Assembly (NCBI RefSeq): GCF_004000765.1
Contig: NZ_BILW01000004.1
Span: 186,001-250,000, forward strand
From: Paenibacillus chondroitinus NBRC 15376
GTDB lineage: Bacteria > Bacillota > Bacilli > Paenibacillales > NBRC-103111
Reading direction: 5' to 3'
DNA: 64,000 bases
Positions 16,894 through 26,455 of this stretch are shown here, one piece after another. Under the pieces are notes generated by a model. It was not told the DNA's origin. It saw nothing but the letters and a program-made list of their open reading frames with translations, and did not search any database. How positions within the stretch are numbered: the first letter of the stretch is position 1; every line of letters begins with the position of its first letter. The position numbers and the translations under genes are program-made.

Positions 16894-18852
16894 ATGGGGG
16901 CAAACGTTGGTACACCCAGCTCAGAAGATTTGTTTCTACTTCATGAAGGATCCCTGTATCACAGCTATCGCATCCTAGGGGCGCATGTTAGCAAAAGGAA
17001 AGGTTATGAGGGAGTTCGTTTCGCTGTATGGGCGCCTAATGCCAAACAAGTCAACATATTAGGCGATTTCAACCAGTGGCAATCGGGTAAACACCGTATG
17101 GAGAAGTTCAGTACACTCGGTGTTTGGATGCTTTTTGTTCCTGAAGCTAGTGAAGGTGATCATTACAAGTACGAAATCCTAAGCGAGACAGGTCAAACTT
17201 TGTTGAAAGCTGACCCATACGCCTTTTATTCGGAAGTGCGTCCAGGCACAGCCTCTCGTGTTGTCGATCTGGAAGGTTACGAATGGCAGGATGAGGCTTG
17301 GTTAGAGCAGAAGAAGTTGGCTCCCGCCTATAATAAGCCTTTGTCGATTTATGAAGTGCACCTAGGTACGTGGCGCAAAAAAGACAGACATAGCGAAGAA
17401 TTATATACCTATGACCAGCTTGCGGATGAGTTAGTCGATTATGCCGTAGAGATGGGTTATACACATATTGAAGTCATGCCGCTTGCCGAGCATCCGTTTG
17501 ACCGTTCATGGGGCTATCAGGCGACAGGTTATTTCTCTGTTACGAGCAGACATGGTTCACCGAAAGAGTTCATGCATTTCGTCGATCGTTGTCATCAAAA
17601 AGGGATTGGTGTCATTATGGACTGGGTTCCTGGGCATTTCTGCAAGGATGCTCATGGCTTAAGGCAGTTTGACGGAAAGCCGCTTTATGAATACCAAGAC
17701 CCTCGCAAAGCCGAGAAGTTGGAATGGGGGACACTTACATTTGATTTTGGCAGGCCGGAAGTGCAAAGCTTTCTCATTTCAAACGCAATTTTCTGGATGG
17801 ATATGTACCATATCGATGGTATCCGGGTTGATGCTGTAGCTTCCATGCTGCACTTGAATTTCGGCAGATGGAATGAGAAGCCCCTCAAGAATCAATGGGG
17901 CGGGGATGATAATCCCGAAGCTGTCGCATTCTTGCGAAAATTGAATCAAGTGGTGTTCTCTTATTATCCGGATGCGCTTATGATGGCCGAGGATTCTACG
18001 GATTGGCCGTTGGTGACAGCACCTGTGCATGATGGCGGGCTTGGATTTAACTATAAATGGAACATGGGCTGGATGAACGATATGCTGCGTTATATGAAGC
18101 TGGATCCCGTTCACCGCAAATATCACCATAAATTAATCACGTTCTCCTTCATGTACGCCTTTAGTGAAAATTATGTCTTGCCTTTTTCTCACGATGAGGT
18201 TGTTCATGGGAAACGTTCACTCCTGCATAAGATGCCAGGCGATTATTGGCAGAAATTTGCCAATCTGCGCGTTTTATATGGATATATGTCAGGTCATCCT
18301 GGCAAAAAGCTGCTGTTCATGGGCAGCGAATTCGGTCAATTCGACGAATGGAAGGACCAGGAGGAAGTGGATTGGTTCCTGCTGGACGGTTATGAGAAGC
18401 ACGAGCAAATGCACGTTTACGTGAAGGCGCTCAATCAATTTTATTTGGACCAGCCGGCTTTATGGCAAAAGGATCATAGTCCGGACGGCTTCAAATGGAT
18501 TAATCCGCATGATGAAAGCCAAAGTGTCGTCACTTTCATGCGCAAAGGAAACAAGGCTGAGGATGATCTGATTCTCATCTGTAATTTCACACCGGTGGTA
18601 CATCCCGATTATCGAATCGGCGTTCCGCGCAATGGCATGTACGAGGTTGTTTTCAACAGCGATGCTCCAGAGTTCGGAGGTTCCGGCCAAGGGAACAAGC
18701 TGCCGATCACAAGTGAAAAAAGAAAATATCACGAACTGCCTTATAGCTTGTCTCTGTGTATTCCGCCGCTTGCGGCTGTTTATATAAAATGTGTAAAAGA
18801 ATTCCAACTAGAGAAAACGAAGTTGAAGGGGGAAATCAGAGATGCGCAGTAA
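16894..18852 (+). CDS. glgB: 1,4-alpha-glucan branching enzyme
   Basis: A 652-residue GH13 enzyme that creates alpha-1,6 branches in glycogen. A CBM48 module (residues ~20-110, [18 protein letters not shown]) precedes the barrel. Catalytic landmarks are [11 protein letters not shown] (nucleophile Asp), MMAEDST (acid Glu) and FSHDEVVHG. The open frame reaches 16837, but ATG 16894 has GGGAGGG at the right distance and gives the family N-terminus. It is the first gene of a glgBCDA operon and overlaps glgC by 11 bases. Confidence 0.96.
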   Translation: MGANVGTPSSEDLFLLHEGSLYHSYRILGAHVSKRKGYEGVRFAVWAPNAKQVNILGDFNQWQSGKHRMEKFSTLGVWMLFVPEASEGDHYKYEILSETGQTLLKADPYAFYSEVRPGTASRVVDLEGYEWQDEAWLEQKKLAPAYNKPLSIYEVHLGTWRKKDRHSEELYTYDQLADELVDYAVEMGYTHIEVMPLAEHPFDRSWGYQATGYFSVTSRHGSPKEFMHFVDRCHQKGIGVIMDWVPGHFCKDAHGLRQFDGKPLYEYQDPRKAEKLEWGTLTFDFGRPEVQSFLISNAIFWMDMYHIDGIRVDAVASMLHLNFGRWNEKPLKNQWGGDDNPEAVAFLRKLNQVVFSYYPDALMMAEDSTDWPLVTAPVHDGGLGFNYKWNMGWMNDMLRYMKLDPVHRKYHHKLITFSFMYAFSENYVLPFSHDEVVHGKRSLLHKMPGDYWQKFANLRVLYGYMSGHPGKKLLFMGSEFGQFDEWKDQEEVDWFLLDGYEKHEQMHVYVKALNQFYLDQPALWQKDHSPDGFKWINPHDESQSVVTFMRKGNKAEDDLILICNFTPVVHPDYRIGVPRNGMYEVVFNSDAPEFGGSGQGNKLPITSEKRKYHELPYSLSLCIPPLAAVYIKCVKEFQLEKTKLKGEIRDAQ

Positions 18853-19990
18853 AGAATGTGTTGCCATGCTCCTCGCTGGTGGAGAAGGACGAAGACTAGG
18901 CGTACTAACGAATAATTTGGCCAAACCTGCTGTTCATTTTGGCGGGAAGTACCGTATCATTGATTTCACCCTTAGCAATTGCACGAATTCAGGCATAGAT
19001 ACCGTTGGTGTCTTGACGCAATATCAGCCACTTGTGCTCAACACGTATATTGGAATCGGAAGTTCGTGGGATTTGGATCGCAAAAATGGCGGTGTGACTG
19101 TGTTGCCTCCGTTCATGGAACAAAAAGGCGGAGACTGGTATAAAGGTACAGCCAATGCCATCTACCGCAACATTGGATTTATTGAGCAGTATGATCCGGA
19201 GTATGTCTTGATCATCTCGGGTGATCACATTTACAAAATGGATTACGATAAGATGCTTTCCTACCACAAAGAGAAGAAAGCTGATGCAAGTATCGCCGTT
19301 ATCGAAGTGAAATGGGAAGAAACCAGCCGTTTCGGAATTATGAGCGTAAATGAGAATCAGGAAATAACTGAATTTGCCGAAAAACCAAAAGAAGCGAACA
19401 GCAACTTGGCTTCCATGGGTATTTATATTTTTAACTGGAGCGTTCTGAAATCGTATTTGATTGCTGATGAAGAGAATCCGGATTCCAGTAAGGATTTCGG
19501 GAAAGATATTATCCCGATGATGCTCCGAAATGAAGCAAGAATGTATGCCTATCCGTTCGAGGGATACTGGAAAGACGTCGGTACCATTGATAGCTTATGG
19601 GAAGCAAATATGGATTTGCTCGATGATAATAACGAGCTGAATCTGAATGATAAAGATTGGCGTGTATACTCCCAAAATCCATACCAACCGGCTCAATATG
19701 TGGCGCCTACGGCGAATATTAAGCGTTCACTCGTGAATGAGGGTTGTGCGATTTTCGGAGATGTCGATCATTCTGTCTTGTTCTTTGGTGTACAAGTGGG
19801 GGAAGGCAGCCAAATTAAAGACTCTGTTATTATGCCGAATGCAAAAATCGGTAATAATGTAACGATTAACAAAGCGATTATTGGTGAAAACACAATCGTG
19901 GAAGATGGCGCTGTTGTAGACGGTCACGGTGAAATTACACTCATAGGCGGCAATGAACGAGTATTAGCGACTGCCAAACAGAAGGGATGA
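18842..19990 (+). CDS. glgC: Glucose-1-phosphate adenylyltransferase
   Basis: A 382-residue enzyme making ADP-glucose from ATP and glucose 1-phosphate, the committed step of glycogen synthesis. The nucleotide-binding start is [14 protein letters not shown] with [15 protein letters not shown], the metal/product region [11 protein letters not shown] and [10 protein letters not shown] follow, and a left-handed beta-helix fills the C-terminus. The ATG lies inside the end of glgB with AGGGGG upstream. In Bacillus the GlgC protein works with GlgD, encoded here six bases downstream. Confidence 0.96.
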   Translation: MRSKECVAMLLAGGEGRRLGVLTNNLAKPAVHFGGKYRIIDFTLSNCTNSGIDTVGVLTQYQPLVLNTYIGIGSSWDLDRKNGGVTVLPPFMEQKGGDWYKGTANAIYRNIGFIEQYDPEYVLIISGDHIYKMDYDKMLSYHKEKKADASIAVIEVKWEETSRFGIMSVNENQEITEFAEKPKEANSNLASMGIYIFNWSVLKSYLIADEENPDSSKDFGKDIIPMMLRNEARMYAYPFEGYWKDVGTIDSLWEANMDLLDDNNELNLNDKDWRVYSQNPYQPAQYVAPTANIKRSLVNEGCAIFGDVDHSVLFFGVQVGEGSQIKDSVIMPNAKIGNNVTINKAIIGENTIVEDGAVVDGHGEITLIGGNERVLATAKQKG

Positions 19991-19996
19991 TCTCAG

Positions 19997-21106
19997 ATGA
20001 AACATGTAATGGGTGTCATTAATTTAGTGAATGAACCGGACGATTTGGAAGAACTGACGTATTTCCGCTGCCCTGCATCGGTACCATTCGGCGGACGTTA
20101 TCGGTTAATTGATTTTACATTGTCGAACATGGTGAATTCTGGCATTGATAATGTGGCTGTATTCACACAGCACAAGTACCGTTCCTTGATGGATCACCTG
20201 GGGTCTGGGAAAGAGTGGGATTTGGACAGAAAGCGCGGCGGACTGTTCGTTCTTCCATCCGTCTTGGACGAGCCGACGGGCATTTCACGTGGGGACCTAT
20301 ACCAATTCTACAGCCATCGGGATTATTTCTATCGTGGTAAAGAAGAGCTGGTTATTATTTCCCGCAGCCATATGGTGTGCAATCTTGATTTGCGCGATGT
20401 TATCCGCCATCACGAGGATACGCAAGCGGACATTACTGTCATTTATAAGCAAACGGATGAGGATATTCAAGGGAAATTCCGCCGCTTGGCCGTCAAAGAT
20501 AATGGACAAGTAACGCTTATGGAGGATCATACGGGCAGACTGCGGACTAATAACATATCCATGGAAATGTATGTTATGAGCAAAGCGCTGCTGCTGGACA
20601 TGGTAGAATCCTGCCTGGCTCAAGGGTATGATCACCTGGTTCGCGACGGTATCATGAAAAATATTGATAAGCTTAGTGTGTATGGCTATAAATTTGAAGG
20701 GCATGTAGGCATCGTGAATTCGATTCAAGGTTACTACAAGCACAGCATGCAGCTATTAAATCCAGTGATCTGGAGAGAATTGTTCTTCCAGAAGAACCTG
20801 ATCTATACAAAGGTCAAGGATGAACCGCCGGCGAAATACCTGGAATCGGCCGCAGCCAAAAACGCGTTGATCGCAAACGGCTGCACCATTGAGGGTAAGG
20901 TAGAAAACAGCATCTTGTTCCGCGGAGTGAAAATCCGTAAGGGAGCTTACGTGAAAAACAGTATTATCCTCCAAAACTGCGAAATCGAGGAAAATGTGAT
21001 TATTGAGAATGCGATTCTCGATAAGGACGTCTTCATCTCCCGTGGCCGCGTCCTGACAGGCGATAACAAAGCGCCATTCATCGCGGCAAAAACGAAAGTG
21101 ATCTAA
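19997..21106 (+). CDS. glgD: Glucose-1-phosphate adenylyltransferase regulatory subunit
   Basis: A 369-residue paralogue of GlgC. It keeps the fold (FGGRYRLIDFTLSNM and C-terminal hexapeptide helix) but has lost the GGEGRRL nucleotide loop at its start, where it reads MGVINLVNEPDDLEE. This matches GlgD, which in Bacillus and relatives raises the activity of GlgC in a mixed tetramer. AGAAGGGATGA serves as ribosome site. A hairpin and a 90-base gap separate it from glgA. Confidence 0.94.
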   Translation: MKHVMGVINLVNEPDDLEELTYFRCPASVPFGGRYRLIDFTLSNMVNSGIDNVAVFTQHKYRSLMDHLGSGKEWDLDRKRGGLFVLPSVLDEPTGISRGDLYQFYSHRDYFYRGKEELVIISRSHMVCNLDLRDVIRHHEDTQADITVIYKQTDEDIQGKFRRLAVKDNGQVTLMEDHTGRLRTNNISMEMYVMSKALLLDMVESCLAQGYDHLVRDGIMKNIDKLSVYGYKFEGHVGIVNSIQGYYKHSMQLLNPVIWRELFFQKNLIYTKVKDEPPAKYLESAAAKNALIANGCTIEGKVENSILFRGVKIRKGAYVKNSIILQNCEIEENVIIENAILDKDVFISRGRVLTGDNKAPFIAAKTKVI

Positions 21107-21142
21107 TCGGTATCGTTCTTAAGCGCATAACTAGATATAATC

Positions 21143-21175
21143 CGAAAAGCCTGCCTTCCCATAGGCGGCTTTTCG
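21143..21175 (+). other. Stem-loop between glgD and glgA
   Basis: CGAAAAGCCTGCC pairs with GGCGGCTTTTCG (one mismatch or bulge) across a seven-base loop. There is no T run behind it, so rather than a terminator it may mark an RNA processing or stability site that sets glgA level apart from glgBCD. Confidence 0.55.
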
Positions 21176-21196
21176 ACTATCAGGAGGAGTGGAAAG

Positions 21197-22627
21197 ATGA
21201 AAGTACTCTTTGCAGCTTCAGAGGCAGTTCCTTTTATTAAAACGGGAGGTCTTGCCGATGTGATCGGTTCATTGCCGAAAGAACTTATCCAGCAAGGGCT
21301 GGATGTACGGGTTATCTTGCCTAAATATGGCGGGATTCCTGCCAAGTACCGGGAAGCAATGACTACTTCTGTGACGCATGATATCTATGTCGGTTGGAGA
21401 AAGCAATATATCGGCATTCAAGTTCTCCAGCAGGATGGGGTTACTTTTTATTTCGTGGACAATGAATTTTATTTCAATCGCTCCGGCGTTTATGGTTATG
21501 GCGATGAGGCAGAACGTTTTGCTTTCTTCTGCAAAGGCGTTATCGAAACGCTGCCGCTGCTGGACTTTCAGCCGGATGTTATTCACTGTCACGATTGGCA
21601 AGCCAGCATGATTCCCGTGCTGTTGAAGGCTCATTATCAACATCTGCCATTCTATAGCGAGATTAAAACGTTAACGACCGTTCATAACTTGAAATATCAA
21701 GGTGTGTTTAGCCAAGCGTTGTTTAAGGAGCTGTTTGGCTTATCCGACGATCATTTTACCGGAACAGCGCTTGAACTGCATGGTGGTGCGAGCTTCCTAA
21801 AAGGAGGGCTTCTGTATGCGGACCGTATTACAACGGTGAGCCAGACCTATGCCGAAGAGATTCAAACTCCGTACTTTGGCGAACATTTGGATAGCCTGCT
21901 GCGCCACCGCAGGGATCAGCTGACAGGAATCGTGAATGGGATTGATTATGAAGTATTTGATCCCATGAATGATCCGCATCTGGTGTCTACATACCGGGAT
22001 TCACTGCCTAAAAAGCAGTTGAACAAGACAGCACTCCAGGAGCGGCTAGGATTGGAAGTGAGAGAAGATGTCCCGATGATTGCCCTCGTAACGCGTTTGG
22101 TGCAGCAAAAAGGGCTAGATCTTATTCAGCATGTCCTTCCAGAAATTTTGTCGCTAGACATCCAGCTCGTTGTGCTAGGGACAGGCGAATACGACTATGA
22201 GGAGATGTTTAAGCAAGCGGCATTGAAGCATCCTGGCAAAGTATCCGCCCAAATTTGCTTTGACGAGGCATTGGCGCATCAAATCTATGCGGCTTCGGAT
22301 TTATTCCTAATGCCCTCACAATTTGAGCCATGTGGGATTGGTCAGCTGATCGCACTCCGATATCGTTCTGTGCCGATCGTTCGTGAAACCGGTGGACTGA
22401 AGGATACGGTTCTGCCATATAATGAGTTTACGGGCGAGGGAACCGGTTTCTCCTTTAGAGATTACAATGCGCACGATATGCTGCATACGATCCGTCGTGC
22501 GGTCTTTTTCTACAAGAATGATCGAGACGCCTGGTTAAAAATTCAGATGAACATGAAAAAAGGCGACTTTAGCTGGAAGAAGTCCGCGCAGCAGTATATC
22601 GGGCTTTATAAGGAAATGGTCAAATAA
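21197..22627 (+). CDS. glgA: Glycogen synthase (ADP-glucose type)
   Basis: A 476-residue GT5 glycosyltransferase that extends glycogen from ADP-glucose. The N-terminal ADP-glucose loop reads KTGGLADVIGSLPKEL, the segment CHDWQASMIPVLL follows, and the C-terminal half has MPSQFEPCGIGQL with the conserved glutamate. AGGAGG lies ahead of the ATG. It is the last gene of the glg operon; no glgP is present in the window. Confidence 0.96.
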   Translation: MKVLFAASEAVPFIKTGGLADVIGSLPKELIQQGLDVRVILPKYGGIPAKYREAMTTSVTHDIYVGWRKQYIGIQVLQQDGVTFYFVDNEFYFNRSGVYGYGDEAERFAFFCKGVIETLPLLDFQPDVIHCHDWQASMIPVLLKAHYQHLPFYSEIKTLTTVHNLKYQGVFSQALFKELFGLSDDHFTGTALELHGGASFLKGGLLYADRITTVSQTYAEEIQTPYFGEHLDSLLRHRRDQLTGIVNGIDYEVFDPMNDPHLVSTYRDSLPKKQLNKTALQERLGLEVREDVPMIALVTRLVQQKGLDLIQHVLPEILSLDIQLVVLGTGEYDYEEMFKQAALKHPGKVSAQICFDEALAHQIYAASDLFLMPSQFEPCGIGQLIALRYRSVPIVRETGGLKDTVLPYNEFTGEGTGFSFRDYNAHDMLHTIRRAVFFYKNDRDAWLKIQMNMKKGDFSWKKSAQQYIGLYKEMVK

Positions 22628-22640
22628 AGGGAAAAAGCAG

Positions 22641-22671
22641 GACTGGAGGCTCATAGCTTCCAGTCTTTTTT
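22641..22671 (+). terminator. Terminator of the glg operon
   Basis: GACTGGAGGCT pairs with AGCTTCCAGTC around a three-base loop, with six T residues behind it. Confidence 0.92.
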
Positions 22672-22754
22672 ACCTACTTCCTCTTCATTTATCATTTACA
22701 AATGACGATATGTATGTTGTCAGGTGAAAAATGGTGAGGGAGGCAGTTGTTCAG

Positions 22755-22949
22755 ATGAGCAGGACGACAGATTGTTTAACCGATGCGGATATGTATCTTT
22801 GCATGCTATTTCAAACACCTGTTGAGGTGTGGTTTGACGGTGAATTAGAAGACTCTGGAACACTCATAGAAGCATATTCGGATGATGTTATTAAAGTAGG
22901 TGGCGTTTACTATTTACGTAAGCTATGCCTAATCAAAAAAATAGCCTAA
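22755..22949 (+). CDS. Small hypothetical beta-rich protein
   Basis: A 64-residue protein that I cannot assign. The core VEVWFDGELEDSGTLIEAY then IKVGGVYYLRKLCLIK alternates hydrophobic and polar residues as in a five-stranded small barrel; its Gly and Asp spacing recalls Sm/Hfq-like folds, but this is a guess. ATG 22755 follows GAGGGAGG by 11 bases; ATG 22731 is in frame and could be used instead (AGGTGA four bases ahead). It is followed by a clear terminator, which favours a real gene. Confidence 0.6.
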   Translation: MSRTTDCLTDADMYLCMLFQTPVEVWFDGELEDSGTLIEAYSDDVIKVGGVYYLRKLCLIKKIA

Positions 22950-22961
22950 TACAAGATCAGC

Positions 22962-22995
22962 CTCGTGTTCTGAAGCCAGAATACGAGTTTTTTTT
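22962..22995 (+). terminator. Terminator after the small gene
   Basis: CTCGTGTTCTG pairs with CAGAATACGAG around a four-base loop, followed by eight T residues. Confidence 0.92.
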
Positions 22996-23021
22996 CGAAA
23001 TTGCCGAAAATAAGGTATAAT
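22993..23021 (+). promoter_or_regulatory. Promoter of the cardiolipin synthase gene
   Basis: A consensus TATAAT at 23016-23021 lies 17 bases behind a weak TTTCGA, which overlaps the T run of the preceding terminator. Confidence 0.55.
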
Positions 23022-23060
23022 ATTCCTGATCCACTGACAACAACGGTTAGGAGTGGCAAC

Positions 23061-24515
23061 ATGGATTGGATATCGCACGCACTTACTGTACTTTTTATTG
23101 TTAATATTTTACTTGCTCTTACGGTCGTATTCTTGGAACGCCGGAACGTGGCGGCTACTTGGTCATGGTTAATGGTGCTGCTATTTATTCCGATTCTCGG
23201 TTTTCTGCTCTATGTGATGTTAGGGCAAAATTTAAGCCGCAGAAAGCTGTACAAATGGAATCAGCGCATGCAGGAAAGAATGCAAACGGTCATTTCTGAA
23301 CAGCGGGAGCAGCTGATGAACGGGACGATGACCTATCTGAATCCGATGGTCAGCGAATACCGTGATTTGATTTATTTGAACGTGTCCTCGAATGACGCAT
23401 TTCTAACTCAGGATAACAGCGTCGATATTTTCACGGATGGGATAAGCAAATTCAGTGATTTGATGTTGAAAATTGAAGCCGCTAAATCGCATATTCATAT
23501 GCAGTATTACATCGTAAAAAATGATGCGCTGGGGAAACGGATTATTCAAGCGTTAACGAAAAAGGCGGAGCAGGGGGTCATCGTTCGATTTTTGTATGAT
23601 GATATTGGTTCACGTTCGTTAAAAGATTCTTTCTTTCGTGATTTTCTGAAAGCAGGCGGGCAGAAAGCAGCTTTTTTCCCTTCGCGAATCCCTTATTTGA
23701 ACTATCGAGTGAACTATCGCAATCACCGGAAGTTAGTCATTATTGATGGCAAAATTGGCTATATGGGAGGGTTCAATGTGGGGAATGAATATCTCGGCAT
23801 GAATCCTCGTTTCGGATTTTGGCGGGATACACATCTCCGTTTAACCGGAAGTGTGGTTCGAGCACTTCAGTCCCGTTTCATCTTGGACTGGAATTTAGCT
23901 TCTTCGACAGCAGTCGAAGTGAATCAGTGTTATTTTCCAGAACGTGAAGAAGGAGGCACTTCGCAGCAGGTACCGATACAGATCGTGGCGAGTGGACCCA
24001 ACGAAGAATGGCCTCATTTTGTGTACACATTCCTCAAAATGATTCACATGGCCAAAAAACGGATCCTGCTGCAGACGCCGTATTTTATCCCAGAAGAGAG
24101 CATGCTGAATGCACTGCGCATAGCAGCCTTGTCCGGCATTGACGTTCGTATCATGATTCCGGAGAAAGCGGATCACTTGTTTGTGCACTGGGCGTCCCTT
24201 TATTATGTGGGGGAACTGCTTCGCGCCGGCGTGAAATGTTACCTCTACGATTATGGGTTTTTGCACGCAAAGACGATCATTATCGATGGGAAAATGGCAT
24301 CGGTTGGGACGGCTAACTTTGATATTCGAAGTCTGCGGCTTAATTTTGAGACGAATGCGCTGATGTATCACGAGGAAACTGCAAAAAAGCTGGAAGCCAC
24401 ATTTTGGAAGGACATGGAAGGCTGTATGGAACTAACATTGGAGGAATATGAGAAGCGCTCTCTTCGCATACGATTCCTGGAGTCCATCTCGAAGCTGATC
24501 TCTCCCATTCTATAA
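23061..24515 (+). CDS. cls: Cardiolipin synthase
   Basis: A 484-residue membrane-bound phospholipase D-family enzyme that joins two phosphatidylglycerol molecules to cardiolipin. Two N-terminal helices (about residues 4-24 and 36-54) are followed by two HKD motifs: NHRKLVIIDG (His222) and HAKTIIIDG (His402), each followed by the usual Gly-rich or Asn strand. The frame opens earlier, but ATG 23061 follows AGGAGTGG and lies behind the promoter. It is transcribed alone and ends at a bidirectional terminator. Confidence 0.94.
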   Translation: MDWISHALTVLFIVNILLALTVVFLERRNVAATWSWLMVLLFIPILGFLLYVMLGQNLSRRKLYKWNQRMQERMQTVISEQREQLMNGTMTYLNPMVSEYRDLIYLNVSSNDAFLTQDNSVDIFTDGISKFSDLMLKIEAAKSHIHMQYYIVKNDALGKRIIQALTKKAEQGVIVRFLYDDIGSRSLKDSFFRDFLKAGGQKAAFFPSRIPYLNYRVNYRNHRKLVIIDGKIGYMGGFNVGNEYLGMNPRFGFWRDTHLRLTGSVVRALQSRFILDWNLASSTAVEVNQCYFPEREEGGTSQQVPIQIVASGPNEEWPHFVYTFLKMIHMAKKRILLQTPYFIPEESMLNALRIAALSGIDVRIMIPEKADHLFVHWASLYYVGELLRAGVKCYLYDYGFLHAKTIIIDGKMASVGTANFDIRSLRLNFETNALMYHEETAKKLEATFWKDMEGCMELTLEEYEKRSLRIRFLESISKLISPIL

Positions 24516-24557
24516 AAAAACACGCCTTCTCCCTGGAAAGAGAGGACGTGTTTTTTT
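24514..24557. terminator. Bidirectional terminator between cls and the VOC gene
   Basis: AAAAAAACACG-CCT-CTC pairs with GAG-AGG-CGTGTTTTTTT, giving a T run on either strand. Confidence 0.9.
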
Positions 24558-24571
24558 GTTCATCCGTGAAA

Positions 24572-25000
24572 TTAGTAGACGACTTCGCCGTTATCGTAGT
24601 TAAACTGCCATTGGATGCCGAACTTGTCTTCCAAGCTACCGTAGCATTTGCTCCAGAAAGTTTCCTGGAGTTCCATGCCTACTTTGCCGCCTTCTTTCAG
24701 CTTATGGAAAGCGGATTTGATTTCTTCGATATCCTTGCTGACCATGGATAAGGAAATATTATTTCCAGCTACAAAAGGCATACCCGGAAAGACATCGGAG
24801 AACATCACCGTGCTGCCGCTAATCGTCAGTCTGGCGTGCATAACCATGGATTTCGCCTCTTCCGGGAGCGGGTAAGCCGGGTCTGACGGCGTATCGCCAA
24901 AGGTCATGATTTTCGGTTGTTCAACGCCGAATACTTCTGCATAATACTCCACCGCTTCACGACAATTTCCATTAAAATTCAAGTAGAAATCTAATGCCAT
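24572..25000 (-). CDS. VOC family (PhnB/glyoxalase-like) protein
   Basis: A 142-residue protein of the vicinal oxygen chelate superfamily, PhnB-like type: FYLNFNGNCREAVEYYAEVFG at the start, MFSDVFPG in the middle and the end YGSLEDKFGIQWQFNY. Such proteins form dimers with metal-binding or ligand pockets; the reaction is unknown. ATG 25000 has GAGGAG eight bases ahead, so it is preferred to an overlapping GTG three codons upstream. Confidence 0.88.
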   Translation of the reverse strand: MALDFYLNFNGNCREAVEYYAEVFGVEQPKIMTFGDTPSDPAYPLPEEAKSMVMHARLTISGSTVMFSDVFPGMPFVAGNNISLSMVSKDIEEIKSAFHKLKEGGKVGMELQETFWSKCYGSLEDKFGIQWQFNYDNGEVVY

Positions 25001-25043
25001 TTGTGTCACTCCTCAGATTTGTTTTTTTTCATATTATTCCCAT

Positions 25044-25073
25044 ATTGTATCATTTAACTTGTCCATATTCCAA
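25044..25073 (-). promoter_or_regulatory. Promoter of the VOC gene
   Basis: On the minus strand TTGGAA (25068-25073) and TACAAT (25044-25049) are separated by 18 bases, about 45 bases from the start codon. Confidence 0.6.
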
Positions 25074-25099
25074 TCTAAAGCAGACGAAGGACGCTTCAT

Positions 25100-26320
25100 T
25101 TAGCTCTTTTGAAATTGCGTTGGCGTCATGCCCACGATTTTCTTGAAGATACGTGTGAAGTAGCCGGCATCATCGAAACCAATGGATTCGGCAATCCATT
25201 TGATCGCTAGATCGCCATTTCGCAGTAACGGTTTTGCTTCTTCAATCCGCTGATTCTGCTGGAAGTCGGTCAAGGTCATTCCTGTTTCTTTCTTGAATTG
25301 TCTTGAAATATGGGCGGGATGTGCGTGGCACTCCTGTGAAAGCTCATCTAAGCTTAATGGCTTATTATAATGCAAGGAAATAAATTGAACGACCTTTTGA
25401 ACGAGAGGGGAATAGCCCTTTACAGCATGCTGGCGCACGAGTCGGCAATATTCGTCGAACATGAGCGTCATTAATTTATGCAGATAATCAATAGTTTCAG
25501 TTCTTTCGATTTGCTTTGCAAATTTCTCTGAAATTTGATGCAGGAAAAAGGGCTGAACATTGGCATTTTTGGCAGCGATACGTAGCAAAGTATTTAAAAT
25601 AATAAGCGCATTTCTTAAAGCTCTTACGGGTTGGTTTGGAAACCTTTCGGAGAAGTCATACAGGTTTTTCATTTTGGAGCGCACTTTCTGCAAAGTTTCA
25701 TGATCCCCATGCTGGACGGCTTGCATCATTTCCTGCTCAATTTGATAACGCAATTCAATCAGGTCGATAAAGGCCTCATCGCGCTGCTGCAGCATAAGTT
25801 CGATTTTGCTTTGACGGGGTGACCGGACAGGCTCCGTTTGGAGTTCCAACTCCCGAATATCCGTTTGCGAAATGCCTTCGATTTGCTCGAACACATTGGC
25901 CATGCTATGGACCCTCGCGGCGCTGATTAATTTCATTCCACGGTAAAATCCTTCTAATTCAATTCTCTTTCCTTGATCCAATTTGAACTTCGTGTACAGG
26001 TTATTGGCGTCTGGAACCTGCAGTAAGAAAGGCCCTGTGACTATGATTTTAGTGCGTTCCTCTTGTAATCGAAAAGCTTTGGCCAAGTATGTAAATCCCC
26101 ATATATTCGTGTATTTGCAGCATTGGTCAGGAGAGATTTGAGCTTCCGCGGCAAGGAACGCGATATCTTCCTTCTGCCAGCTGTTTAGAAATTCAGGGAT
26201 ATTATCATGCTCATGATTTAACAAAACAGTTCCGCTGCTGGTCAAGACGATGGTGTTGATGTCCGTTAAGTGAAACAATGTCGTGCTGATTGTTGAGAGA
26301 TGAAGCTGCTGCTCGCTCAT
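25100..26320 (-). CDS. AraC family transcriptional regulator (likely regulator of the glucuronide genes)
   Basis: A 406-residue protein. The last ~100 residues hold two helix-turn-helix motifs of the AraC/XylS type (LSLDELSQECHAHPAHISRQFKK and the end GFDDAGYFTRIFKKIVGMTP). The N-terminal ~300 residues are a large sensor part with no motif I can name, including a helical region around residues 170-290. ATG 26320 follows GGAG at six bases; the upstream extension of 17 codons lacks a site. The gene is divergent from the beta-glucuronidase operon across 135 bases, so control of that operon is the natural inference. Confidence 0.87.
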   Translation of the reverse strand: MSEQQLHLSTISTTLFHLTDINTIVLTSSGTVLLNHEHDNIPEFLNSWQKEDIAFLAAEAQISPDQCCKYTNIWGFTYLAKAFRLQEERTKIIVTGPFLLQVPDANNLYTKFKLDQGKRIELEGFYRGMKLISAARVHSMANVFEQIEGISQTDIRELELQTEPVRSPRQSKIELMLQQRDEAFIDLIELRYQIEQEMMQAVQHGDHETLQKVRSKMKNLYDFSERFPNQPVRALRNALIILNTLLRIAAKNANVQPFFLHQISEKFAKQIERTETIDYLHKLMTLMFDEYCRLVRQHAVKGYSPLVQKVVQFISLHYNKPLSLDELSQECHAHPAHISRQFKKETGMTLTDFQQNQRIEEAKPLLRNGDLAIKWIAESIGFDDAGYFTRIFKKIVGMTPTQFQKS

Positions 26321-26377
26321 AAAAATCTCCATTTTCCAAATCAAAATGTTAAAATAATCCCTTAAATGCATTTTACG

Positions 26378-26410
26378 TCCTACTTAGGATGTCGGTTAAC
26401 TTAGTATAAT
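26378..26410 (+). promoter_or_regulatory. Promoter and possible operator of the glucuronide operon
   Basis: A consensus TATAAT at 26405-26410 lacks a good -35, as expected of an activated promoter. The inverted repeat TCCTA-CT-TAGGA at 26378-26389 covers the -35 position and is a candidate regulator site. Confidence 0.45.
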
Positions 26411-26455
26411 CTTAATTGTTGAGTTTGCAAATGAGAATAAAAAGGAGCGGGTGTT

